A stretch of DNA of 12,978 bases from Spirochaetota bacterium (lineage in GTDB: Bacteria; Spirochaetota; Spirochaetia; DSM-27196; PWMO01): contig JAAAOR010000130.1 in assembly GCA_009908735.1 (NCBI GenBank), positions 1 to 12,978 on the forward strand, given 5' to 3'. The stretch's first letter is position 1. Each line of letters begins with the position of its first letter. The translations under genes and the position numbers were made by a program. Positions 6,403 to 12,867 of this stretch are shown piece after piece. The notes under the pieces are model-generated. The model did not search any database, had not been told where the DNA came from, and saw nothing but the letters and a program-made list of their open reading frames with translations.

Positions 6403-7284
6403 TCACGTGCGTTCTGCGAGCTTTGTAAGCGTGTGGCGAAACGAAGGCTCGTCGAGGAGCTCGAGCGCCTCTTCGAGACTGCACACCTTGCGGTCGCGTT
6501 GTTTGGACTCTTCCCAGTCGATGTGTAGCTTGTCCACCCACAGCGGATAGTAGGCGATCTCCGAGCATTGATAGCCCTTCCAGTAGTACACCGAAAGGGG
6601 TTCTCCGACGATGTGCCCCTCCACGCCGGCTTCCTCCCAGGCTTCCATGAGGGCAACTTCGGGATCCGTCATGTTCGCCTCCGGCATGCCCTTGGGGAAA
6701 ATCCAGCGCTTGGAGCCTGTCGTGGTTACCAGTACGTAACTCGGGGTCTCGTTGAGATATGCGACGGGAATGGCGCCGATGGACTTTTCGTTCGGACCCA
6801 GTATGCTCGCTAAGTTCTCGGCTATCTCGGCCTCTTCCATCTCCGCCAGCGCCCTGTTGGAGAACTGCGTATCCTCGGTTACTTCTTTTCCGCACCATGG
6901 CGGAGGCTCGAATGCGCCCGCCTCCTCGGTGTCGGGAAACTCCACCTCTGCCAGCCGCAGCCCCTCGAGTTTGCCCCCGAACAGATCAACCTCTACCGTG
7001 CGACCATGCCAGGGCACGCGGTGGCGGACCTTTTCCACCCGGCGATGGCCGGTCGCGGGCCACAGCTTGTCAAACTGCTTTTTCGAAAGAGAGATCTCCG
7101 TCTCCTCCCGTGTCAGTCCGCTGCCCCGCTTCAGGGTGAACGTGTACCCCTTTCCCTGCTGTCGAACGCGAGCTTCCTCGCCGGCGCCGGACCATACATA
7201 GCCCTGGCGCACGGGTGTGCCGGTGCCGTTTTTGACCCGATCCGGGAGATAGTTTAGCAAGAATTTACGCTCGATCTCGTCCAT
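6403..7284 (-). CDS. CYTH (triphosphate tunnel)-Nudix fusion protein, DIPP-like Nudix domain
   Basis: A 293-residue cytoplasmic protein with two domains. Residues 1 to about 150 are a CYTH/triphosphate tunnel metalloenzyme domain: EIERK at 3-7 (the E-x-E-x-K metal/phosphate motif), ARVRQ (38-42), FTLKRG (49-54), REETEIS (59-65), VEKVRHRV (83-90), VEVDLFGGKLEGLRLAEVEF (97-116) and EVTEDTQFSN (134-143), so the tunnel residues look intact. Residues about 168-290 are a Nudix hydrolase domain: RWIFPKG (193-199), box ending EAWEEAGV (214-221), and DWEESKQRDRK (256-266), which recalls eukaryotic diphosphoinositol-polyphosphate phosphohydrolases. In the box, the usual Glu205 and Arg213 positions are Met, while the catalytic Glu214, 217 and 218 remain. 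Both folds act on polyphosphate-type substrates, so a role in polyphosphate, nucleotide polyphosphate or inositol pyrophosphate turnover is plausible but inferred. There is no clear ribosome-binding site. It is divergent from the Liv binding-protein gene. Confidence 0.9.
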   Translation of the reverse strand: MDEIERKFLLNYLPDRVKNGTGTPVRQGYVWSGAGEEARVRQQGKGYTFTLKRGSGLTREETEISLSKKQFDKLWPATGHRRVEKVRHRVPWHGRTVEVDLFGGKLEGLRLAEVEFPDTEEAGAFEPPPWCGKEVTEDTQFSNRALAEMEEAEIAENLASILGPNEKSIGAIPVAYLNETPSYVLVTTTGSKRWIFPKGMPEANMTDPEVALMEAWEEAGVEGHIVGEPLSVYYWKGYQCSEIAYYPLWVDKLHIDWEESKQRDRKVCSLEEALELLDEPSFRHTLTKLAERT

Positions 7285-7293
7285 TCCACTGCG

Positions 7294-7322
7294 AGCTTAC
7301 GGATTCACGCCCAAAGAGTCTA
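7294..7322 (-). promoter_or_regulatory. Candidate promoter of the CYTH-Nudix gene
   Basis: Read on the minus strand: TAGACT (-35, 7322-7317), 17-bp spacer, TAAGCT (-10, 7299-7294), then nine bases to the ATG at 7284. The start site would fall almost at the start codon, matching the lack of a Shine-Dalgarno. Weak consensus matches. Confidence 0.3.
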
Positions 7323-7399
7323 CGGCCCCGCGTGACGGGAGGACGCATTGAACGGGATAATGACGGGCACCGGAGGGTGATCTTCGTTGAGAAATACAG

Positions 7400-7433
7400 T
7401 ATAATTATTGACATCGCGTGGCATCTTTATTAT
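7400..7433 (+). promoter_or_regulatory. AT-rich promoter region of the Liv binding-protein gene
   Basis: This is the only markedly AT-rich block in the neighbourhood. It holds a perfect -10 hexamer TATAAT (7400-7405) without an evident -35, and a perfect -35 TTGACA (7408-7413) followed by TATTAT (7428-7433) at a short 14-bp spacing. One or both may drive the binding-protein gene at 7468. The reverse complement also offers TATACT for the opposite strand. Confidence 0.45.
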
Positions 7434-7467
7434 GTGCTACGCAATGAAAAGAACTGAAGGAGGTTCT

Positions 7468-8751
7468 ATGTTGTATCGAATACGTGTTTTGACCCTCTCG
7501 CTCGTCTTCCTCGCGGCGTTTTCCGCGCTGCCGGTGTTTGCCGGAGGGCAGCAGGAAGCCGGCGGTGGACAGGAATCCGGAGGAGAGATGGACTCCATGG
7601 AAGAGTCTTCCGAAGGCTCCGGTGATACCGTGTCGCTTGGCGCGCTCATGCCCATGACCGGGGATCTGCAGGCTTATGGTCCAAGCACGCTGAGCGGGGT
7701 GCAGTTGGCCGTAAAGGAGATCAACGCCGCCGGTGGTATCCTCGGAGACCAGGTGGAAATCGTCGTCGGGGATACCCAAACCCGTCCGCAGTCCGGTATC
7801 GACGCCGCGCAAAGGCTCGTCAATATCGAGGGTGTTTTCGGAATCGTGGGCGCCCTCTCCAGCGGTGTGAGCGTGCCGGTAGCTCAGAGCGTAACAAGTT
7901 CCAACGAGGTACCCCAGGTATCGCCTGCTTCGACCTCGCCGGTAATCACCGACTTGGATGACAATGACTATATGTTCCGCTCGGTGCCTTCAGACGCGTT
8001 CCAGGGTGTCGCCCTGTCTCAGCTCGTAGAGGACGCCGGCTATGAGAACATCGCGATCCTCTACGTAAATAACGATTACGGCGAGGGTCTCGCCGAGAGT
8101 TTCGAGAACGCCTACGGAGGCACCATTTCGGCATCGCTCGCCTACGAGCAAGGCAATGCCTCGTATCGCGGCGAGCTTTCCCGAGCGGCCCGGGACGGCG
8201 CCGGCGCACTTCTGCTTATCGGCTATCCCGAGAACGGCGTTACGATTCTGCGCCAGGCACTCGAGGAAGGCTTTTTCGATGAGTTCGTGTTTACCGACGG
8301 GATGAAGGCCCCAGAAATCATCGATGCCATCGGCGCCGCCGCACTTGAAGGTGCCTTCGGCTCCGCACCTGAGGCTCTTACAGATACCGAAGCTGCTTCT
8401 ACGTTCCGTGCTGCATATGAACAGGAATACGGCGAGGTTCCGCCGAAGCCATTCATCGACACGGCCTATGACGCCGCGTACATGCTTGCGCTTGCCGCCC
8501 AGGCAGCCGGCTCAACCGATCCTGCTGCCGTAAAGGCAGAGCTTCGCGCGGTCTCCAACCCGCCGGGTGAATCTATTCTCCCCGGGGAATGGGCGCGTGC
8601 CGTGGAGCTTCTCGAGAACGGCGAAGAAATCGACTACGTCGGTGCCTCCGGTGACGTGAACCTGGACGAAGATGGAGACGTTGGCGGGACATTTGCCCAC
8701 TGGGTGATAGAGAATGGTGAAATTGTTACTCGAACAGTCTTTGCCCCGTAA
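7468..8751 (+). CDS. livJ: Branched-chain amino acid/amide ABC transporter substrate-binding protein (LivJ/LivK type)
   Basis: A 427-residue periplasmic binding protein. The start at 7468 follows AAGGAGG by four bases and opens a signal peptide: MLYRIR, a hydrophobic core, and the likely cleavage VFA|GGQ after residue 25. No lipobox cysteine is present. A Gly/Glu/Ser-rich acidic linker (about 26-53) precedes a Peripla_BP_6 fold: VSLGALMPMTGDLQAYG (55-71), GVQLAVKEINAAGGILGDQVEIV, DTQTRP, then IVGALSSGVSVPVAQ, whose Ser/Gly loop normally holds the ligand's carboxylate and amino groups. The C-terminal lobe has the usual FIDTAYDAAYMLALAA helix. It likely serves the convergent livGFHM genes, captures hydrophobic amino acids or amides, and is made as a separate transcript ending at the strong terminator 54 bp downstream. 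The exact ligand is unknown. Confidence 0.92.
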   Translation: MLYRIRVLTLSLVFLAAFSALPVFAGGQQEAGGGQESGGEMDSMEESSEGSGDTVSLGALMPMTGDLQAYGPSTLSGVQLAVKEINAAGGILGDQVEIVVGDTQTRPQSGIDAAQRLVNIEGVFGIVGALSSGVSVPVAQSVTSSNEVPQVSPASTSPVITDLDDNDYMFRSVPSDAFQGVALSQLVEDAGYENIAILYVNNDYGEGLAESFENAYGGTISASLAYEQGNASYRGELSRAARDGAGALLLIGYPENGVTILRQALEEGFFDEFVFTDGMKAPEIIDAIGAAALEGAFGSAPEALTDTEAASTFRAAYEQEYGEVPPKPFIDTAYDAAYMLALAAQAAGSTDPAAVKAELRAVSNPPGESILPGEWARAVELLENGEEIDYVGASGDVNLDEDGDVGGTFAHWVIENGEIVTRTVFAP

Positions 8752-8805
8752 GTAAGCAACGACTATCAGCTTTTGCCGATAACGCTCGTGACATAGGTTA
8801 GGGCT

Positions 8806-8838
8806 GCCTCCGAGGAGTACTCCTCGGAGGCTTTTTTT
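8806..8838 (+). terminator. Strong intrinsic terminator of the Liv binding-protein gene
   Basis: Positions 8806-8831 are a perfect 26-nt palindrome (arms beginning GCCTCCGAGGAGT), immediately followed by seven T residues (8832-8838). This is a textbook rho-independent terminator for plus-strand transcription. It lies six bases beyond the livM stop of the opposing operon, where the same hairpin could protect or stop the minus-strand message, although no T tract exists on that side. Confidence 0.93.
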
Positions 8839-8843
8839 GAAGG

Positions 8844-9839
8844 CTATTTATTTCGCGCGAAGATATGCCGTTCGTAATCGATCTCCGTTTCACTTTCTTC
8901 GCCCGGCGTTTTGGGTGGCTTCTCAGCAAGCAGTCCCTGCGGACGGGCGAGCAGGATTACCTCCAATAACGCGCCGATGAGGAAAACACGAATCGACGAG
9001 GCGCGCGTAACCAGCGCGTCGGGAAGCACCCTTGTCGTCAAGTACTCAGTGCCTGACCACACGCCCCAAATAATCAGCGCGCCAAGGATCGCTCCCTTGT
9101 TGTTCCCGCTTCCACCTGAAATAAGCATGACCCACACGAGGAAGGTTGCGAACATGGGATCAAAAGCGGTTGGGCTAATGAACGAGGTGAAGTGCGCATA
9201 GAGCGAGCCCGCAACTCCCATGATCATCGAACCGAGCACGAAGGCTTCGACGCGGAATCGCAACAAGTTCTTGCCGGCAGCTTGCACCGCGCGCTCGTTC
9301 GCCCGAATTGCTCGGAGAACGCGGACCCACGGCGAATGGAAAAGGCGGTTTACCGTGAGATAGGTCAGACCCACGAAAAGCAGTACCAGCACCATAAAGA
9401 GCTCTGCATCGAACCCATCGAGCAGCCCGGCAACGGGTTGCGGGATGGAGGGGATCCCACGAACCCCGTTCGTGAGCCATCCTTCGTTCTTGAGCAGCAG
9501 TCGGACGATCTCGGCGATCCCAATACTCGCGATGGCGAGGTAATCTCCCCGCAAGTTCAGAGTGATCAATCCAACAACGGTTGCGAGAATACCGGCTACG
9601 ATTATCGCGCCGACTACGCCCACCACGAACGGCATTCCGAATCCGCCGAGATGATTCGAGCTCTGCGGGGTCGTGAGAATAGCCGCCGTGTACGCACCAA
9701 CGGCAAAGAACGCCGCGACACCAATGTTGATCTGCCCCGTGTATCCCCACTGGATATTCAGCCCCAGCGTGAGGATCATGTATATGCCGCTTAGGCTGAT
9801 GAAGAAAACGAGATAGTTGAGCAAGCCCGCAAACGTCAT
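8844..9839 (-). CDS. livM: Branched-chain amino acid ABC transporter permease LivM
   Basis: A 331-residue inner-membrane permease of the LivM family. The ATG at 9839 overlaps the livH stop (ATGA) and follows GGAGG by six bases; the open frame extends further upstream but only as antisense of livH. Family marks include LTLGLNIQWGYTGQINIGVAAFFAVGAYT near the N-terminus, TLNLRGDYLAIASIGIAEIVRLLLKNE in the middle, NGVRGIPSIPQP, the cytoplasmic loop RVLRAIRANERAVQAAGKN that contacts the ATPase, and ISGGSGNNKGAILGA. The C-terminus ends in a charged tail of about 30 residues. It pairs with LivH to form the translocation path. It is the last gene of the operon and ends just before the terminator of the convergent binding-protein gene. 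Confidence 0.93.
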   Translation of the reverse strand: MTFAGLLNYLVFFISLSGIYMILTLGLNIQWGYTGQINIGVAAFFAVGAYTAAILTTPQSSNHLGGFGMPFVVGVVGAIIVAGILATVVGLITLNLRGDYLAIASIGIAEIVRLLLKNEGWLTNGVRGIPSIPQPVAGLLDGFDAELFMVLVLLFVGLTYLTVNRLFHSPWVRVLRAIRANERAVQAAGKNLLRFRVEAFVLGSMIMGVAGSLYAHFTSFISPTAFDPMFATFLVWVMLISGGSGNNKGAILGALIIWGVWSGTEYLTTRVLPDALVTRASSIRVFLIGALLEVILLARPQGLLAEKPPKTPGEESETEIDYERHIFARNK

Positions 9840-10702
9840 GCTTTTCCTCCAAACAGCCCGGTTGGGCGAGCCACGAGCATGATGACCATGATCGCAAACG
9901 CGATGGCCGGTTTGTACGCCGGAGAGATGATGGTCGTGGAGAGCTCCTGCGCGAGTCCGATCACGAGTCCGCCGGCGATCGCACCGTAGTAATTCCCGAT
10001 TCCGCCGAGAATTGCTGCAGCAAAGACCGGCAGCAGAATGCGCCAGCCCATGATGGGGTTGAGTCTGGTGTCGATGCCGAGAAAGATCCCGGCCGCCGCA
10101 GCCAGGCCCGCTGCGATTATCCAGGTCCACATGACCACTCGGTCGGTGTTAATTCCCGTCACGCGGGCCAGATCCGCATTGTCCGCCATGGCTCGCATGG
10201 CTTTCCCCATTTTCGTTTTCGTAAGAAAGAGATGAAGCGCGGTGACCAGGACGATTGTCCCAGCCAGAATCAAAAGCTGGCCCGGCTTTATCCGCAGCCC
10301 GAAGAACTCGTAGGGCATGCTGATACCCTGACGATAAATCTGATTATCCGGTCCCCACACCACCTGTACGATACTTCGCAGCATGAGGGCAACCCCGACC
10401 GAGCTTATGAGCATTATTACCGGTTGAGAATGAGCCATCCTCAACCGTCGGTAGAGAAGTCGGTCGAGGCCGACCGCGAAGAACGCAGTTGCGGCAACGG
10501 CAAATGGGAACACTAGATAGACCGGCAGGGAAAACACCGAGACCCCAACAAACGCGAAGTACGCGCCGAGCGTGATGACATCGCCATGCGCGAAGTGCGC
10601 AAAGCGTAGAATTGCGAAGATCAGTGATACACCTATCGCGCCGAGCGTAATGATGCTCCCGAGTACGACGCCGTAAATTACAAGCTGCAACAGAGTGGTC
10701 AA
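9836..10702 (-). CDS. livH: Branched-chain amino acid ABC transporter permease LivH
   Basis: A permease of the LivH family, partner of LivM. Typical segments are LVIYGVVLGSIITLGAIGVSLIFAILRFAHFAHGD at the N-terminus, MLISSVGVALMLRSIVQVVWG, the ATPase-contact loop GKAMRAMADNADLARVTGIN, and VFAAAILGGIGNYYGAIAGG. Two starts are possible. TTG at 10702 has a near-perfect GGAGG six bases upstream and gives 288 residues, beginning right before the first membrane helix as in relatives. ATG at 10741 overlaps the livF stop (ATGA) and gives 301 residues, but has no Shine-Dalgarno. I chose TTG on ribosome-site grounds; the ATG remains plausible. The stop overlaps the livM start. Confidence 0.92.
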   Translation of the reverse strand: MTTLLQLVIYGVVLGSIITLGAIGVSLIFAILRFAHFAHGDVITLGAYFAFVGVSVFSLPVYLVFPFAVAATAFFAVGLDRLLYRRLRMAHSQPVIMLISSVGVALMLRSIVQVVWGPDNQIYRQGISMPYEFFGLRIKPGQLLILAGTIVLVTALHLFLTKTKMGKAMRAMADNADLARVTGINTDRVVMWTWIIAAGLAAAAGIFLGIDTRLNPIMGWRILLPVFAAAILGGIGNYYGAIAGGLVIGLAQELSTTIISPAYKPAIAFAIMVIMLVARPTGLFGGKA

Positions 10703-10737
10703 CTTCTTCCTCCAGAGCCCGTCATTGGTTTTCGCGA

Positions 10738-11454
10738 TCATCCACCGAGAAACATCTCGGCGATGTGCGGGTCGTTGAGAAGTGCCTGTGCCGTATCTTC
10801 GTGCCGGTTGCGTCCCATCACCAAGACGTAGCCGCGGTCAGAGAGCTCGAGGGCTCGTCGTGCGTTTTGCTCCACCATGAGGATGCCGACGCCGCTATCG
10901 TTTATGGCCCTGATGCGTTCAAAGATTTCATCGACGAATAGCGGTGACAACCCTGCCGAGGGCTCATCGAGGAGGAGGAGCGAGGGCTCCAGCATCAGGG
11001 CGCGTCCGATAGCCACCATTTGACGCTGTCCTCCGGAGAGCGTGCCGGCCGATTGTTTGGTCTTTTCGAGAAGTGGCGGGAACAGTTGAAAGACGCGGTC
11101 AATGCTATCGGAGATGTCGCCGGTCCGGATGAAGGCGCCCATCTCGAGGTTTTCGCGGACCGAGAGCGAGGGGAATACATTGTACTCCTGCGGCACGTAA
11201 CACATGCCACGCCGCACCACCTGATCGGCGCGCAGCCGGGTTATATTTCCGCCGTCGAACGAAACGGACCCTTTGCGAATACCGATAAGCCCGAAAATGC
11301 CCTTCATGAAGGTAGACTTGCCTGCACCATTCGGGCCTACGATCGACACGATCTCACCGGGATACAGTTTTATGCTGACGTCGTGGAGAATGTCCGTCGA
11401 CCCGTACCCGCAATACACGTTGTTGGCTTCGAGCAGCGGAGAGACCTCACTCAT
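10738..11454 (-). CDS. livF: Branched-chain amino acid ABC transporter ATP-binding protein LivF
   Basis: A 238-residue ATPase of the LivF family. Motifs: Walker A GPNGAGKST (40-48), Q-loop CYVPQEYNVFPSLSVRENL (85-103), signature LSGGQRQ (139-145), Walker B LLLLDEPSAGLSP (159-171), and VEQNARRALELSDRGYVL after the switch region, where LivF proteins characteristically carry V-E-Q-N instead of a histidine. The length is normal for the family. The ATG overlaps the livG stop (ATGA), and GGGAGGG and GGAAG lie upstream. It works with LivG as the paired nucleotide-binding subunits. Confidence 0.94.
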   Translation of the reverse strand: MSEVSPLLEANNVYCGYGSTDILHDVSIKLYPGEIVSIVGPNGAGKSTFMKGIFGLIGIRKGSVSFDGGNITRLRADQVVRRGMCYVPQEYNVFPSLSVRENLEMGAFIRTGDISDSIDRVFQLFPPLLEKTKQSAGTLSGGQRQMVAIGRALMLEPSLLLLDEPSAGLSPLFVDEIFERIRAINDSGVGILMVEQNARRALELSDRGYVLVMGRNRHEDTAQALLNDPHIAEMFLGG

Positions 11455-12215
11455 ACTTCCAGCGTCCCTCCCAAATAGGCTCCCTGAACTTCTCGGTTTG
11501 CCTTTATCTCGTCCATGTGCCCCTGCGCCAGGACCGCTCCCTGAGCCATGACAACGACCGGGTCACAGAGCTCGGCGATGAGGTCGAGGTCATGCTCGAT
11601 GATACAAAAGGTGTAACCAAAATCTCGATTCAGTCGGCGGATGTCTCCGGAGAGCTGTTTGAGCAAGGTGCGATTAACGCCGGCGCCCGGCTCATCGAGG
11701 AGCACGAACTGCGCATCCGACATCATTGATTTCCCGAGCTCTAAGAGTTTTTTCTGCCCCCCGGATAAGTTGCCGGCATACTCATTACGGAGTTCCGGGA
11801 GCCCGAGGTAGTGAAGCACGTTTTCCGCGCGACGCCTGATCGAAGCGTCCTGCGTTTTTACCTTGTCCCAGCGCAATAGGCTGGTGAGTACAAGCTCCCC
11901 GGATTGTCCGGGCGGCACGAGCATGAGATTTTCGAGCACCGTCATGCGATCGAACTCGTGAGGGATTTGAAACGTCCGCACGATTCCGAAGTCGAGAAGC
12001 TTGTGCGGCGGCATCCCACTTATAACGATGTCGTCTTTAAGTATGCGACCTGAGTCGGGTTTTTCGAATCCGGAGATAATGTTGAACAGCGTCGACTTAC
12101 CGGCGCCGTTTGGGCCGATCAAACCCGTAATGGAGCCTTCTTCTATCTGAAAGCTACATTTGTTGACAGCGTGAATACCGCCGAATGTTTTTACTACATT
12201 CTCGATGCTTACCAT
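11451..12215 (-). CDS. livG: Branched-chain amino acid ABC transporter ATP-binding protein LivG
   Basis: A 254-residue ATPase of the LivG family and first gene of the livGFHM run. Motifs: KTFGGIHAVNKCSF (9-22), Walker A GPNGAGKST (34-42), the LivG-typical VRTFQIPHEFDRMTVLENLM (79-98), signature LSGGQKK (150-156), Walker B FVLLDEPGAGVN (170-181), and switch histidine in CIIEHDLDLIAELCD. The start at 12215 has no Shine-Dalgarno; a promoter-like pair places transcription close to the ATG, so the message may be leaderless. ATPase genes before permease genes is the reverse of the classic E. coli livHMGF order. Confidence 0.94.
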   Translation of the reverse strand: MVSIENVVKTFGGIHAVNKCSFQIEEGSITGLIGPNGAGKSTLFNIISGFEKPDSGRILKDDIVISGMPPHKLLDFGIVRTFQIPHEFDRMTVLENLMLVPPGQSGELVLTSLLRWDKVKTQDASIRRRAENVLHYLGLPELRNEYAGNLSGGQKKLLELGKSMMSDAQFVLLDEPGAGVNRTLLKQLSGDIRRLNRDFGYTFCIIEHDLDLIAELCDPVVVMAQGAVLAQGHMDEIKANREVQGAYLGGTLEV

Positions 12216-12223
12216 ACGCGCTC

Positions 12224-12251
12224 AGTGTATAAATCCTTGCCAATCGTGCAA
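12224..12251 (-). promoter_or_regulatory. Candidate promoter of the livGFHM operon
   Basis: On the minus strand, TTGCAC (12251-12246) and TACACT (12229-12224) are separated by 16 bp. Eight bases separate the -10 from the livG ATG, so transcription would begin at or within a few bases of the start codon. Confidence 0.4.
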
Positions 12252-12265
12252 GAATATGAAAGATG

Positions 12266-12294
12266 CGCCGGTCGGTCAAGACGCCGCACCGGCG
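12266..12294. terminator. Weak hairpin between the DUF892-like gene and livG
   Basis: CGCCGGT (12266-12272) and ACCGGCG (12288-12294) form a 7-bp stem with a 15-nt loop. On the minus strand it is followed by CATCTTTC, which is only partly T-rich. It could end the DUF892-like transcript before the livG promoter; the evidence is thin. Confidence 0.25.
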
Positions 12295-12366
12295 ATTTCG
12301 TGGCACTCGGCAGGCAGGTGGAGCGCGGGTACCTGTGGGGTGCGCGAGCCTCCGCTCACCCTCTTG

Positions 12367-12831
12367 TCAAACGCCGATTTCCTCGAGCTGTGCTCGGGAG
12401 CGCTTTTCTTCCTCCAACGATGTGCGCAGGGTCTCGGCGGTCTCCCCGTACTGCAGTTTCGTTGCAAGGCTGAGCGAAGTTGAGAGGGCCGCAGCGACGT
12501 AGCCCGCGACTCGCCTCAGGAACGCCATTACAGCCGCGCCGCGAACCTCGGGATCGGATATCTGATCTATCTCACGGCTTTCCCGCACGATCCCCTCCGC
12601 TGCGGCGCAGTGCGTTTCATCAGTCGAGAACTCGTAGGTATTGGCGAGGCCGTTGATGTGCTCCCGATACCGTCGAAGTGACTCGCGCCGCGCCGACACG
12701 AGATCGGATATTTCGGCATTTGCGGAGGTTTCGGCGATACGATCGAGGGCTGCCTCGAACTGATTTGCAGCGCTGTACATATCCTGCAATTGCCGGGTCA
12801 GAAAGTCTTCGTATGTATTAACATTTACCAT
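12367..12831 (-). CDS. YciF/DUF892-like ferritin-fold protein with atypical metal site
   Basis: A 154-residue, mostly helical protein whose layout matches the DUF892/YciF family: QLQDMYSAANQFEAAL (14-29), a second helix with ARRESLRRYREHINGL (47-62), the linking DETHCAAAEGIV (71-82), DPEVRGAAVMAFLRRVAGY (93-111), and LRTSLEEEKRSRAQLEEI (135-152). YciF relatives are four-helix, ferritin-like, metal-binding proteins linked to stress responses. Several residues usually associated with metal binding appear changed: the Glu of the 'YxAENQ' segment is Ala22, no His precedes Glu50, and the 'VEHYE' segment reads VAGYV (108-112). A metal-independent role is therefore possible. The ATG at 12831 begins right at the family's N-terminus; the frame is open 23 codons further upstream to an ATG at 12900, but that extension has no family similarity. 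There is no Shine-Dalgarno at the chosen start. Co-oriented with livG 151 bp downstream; no functional link is evident. Confidence 0.75.
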   Translation of the reverse strand: MVNVNTYEDFLTRQLQDMYSAANQFEAALDRIAETSANAEISDLVSARRESLRRYREHINGLANTYEFSTDETHCAAAEGIVRESREIDQISDPEVRGAAVMAFLRRVAGYVAAALSTSLSLATKLQYGETAETLRTSLEEEKRSRAQLEEIGV

Positions 12832-12837
12832 TTTGGT

Positions 12838-12867
12838 AAGGTATGTCTGCCTCCAATACGAAGTCAA
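12838..12867 (-). promoter_or_regulatory. Candidate promoter of the DUF892-like gene
   Basis: On the minus strand, TTGACT (12867-12862, five of six consensus) and TACCTT (12843-12838) are 18 bp apart, and the -10 ends six bases before the ATG at 12831. Just inside it, TTACCA and TGGTAA (12825-12830 and 12834-12839) form a 6-bp inverted repeat across the start codon, a possible operator or small hairpin. Confidence 0.4.

Noticed and set aside
7419..7437. Possible sigma54 promoter (TGGCAT...GTGC) before the Liv binding-protein gene
   Set aside because: The GG and GC elements are about 14 bases apart instead of the required 10.
9840..10130. N-terminal extension of livM to 10130
   Set aside because: The 97 extra residues are antisense of livH, rich in His and Arg, with no LivM similarity; the ATG at 9839 has GGAGG and the usual overlap.
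12339..12360. Stem-like GGTGCGCG/CGCTCACC after the DUF892-like stop codon
   Set aside because: The 8-bp stem has a mismatch and no T tract, so it is not a convincing terminator.
12216..12366. Several plus-strand open frames between livG and the DUF892-like gene
   Set aside because: They extend into the antisense of the flanking genes, have no ribosome sites and show no recognisable protein similarity.
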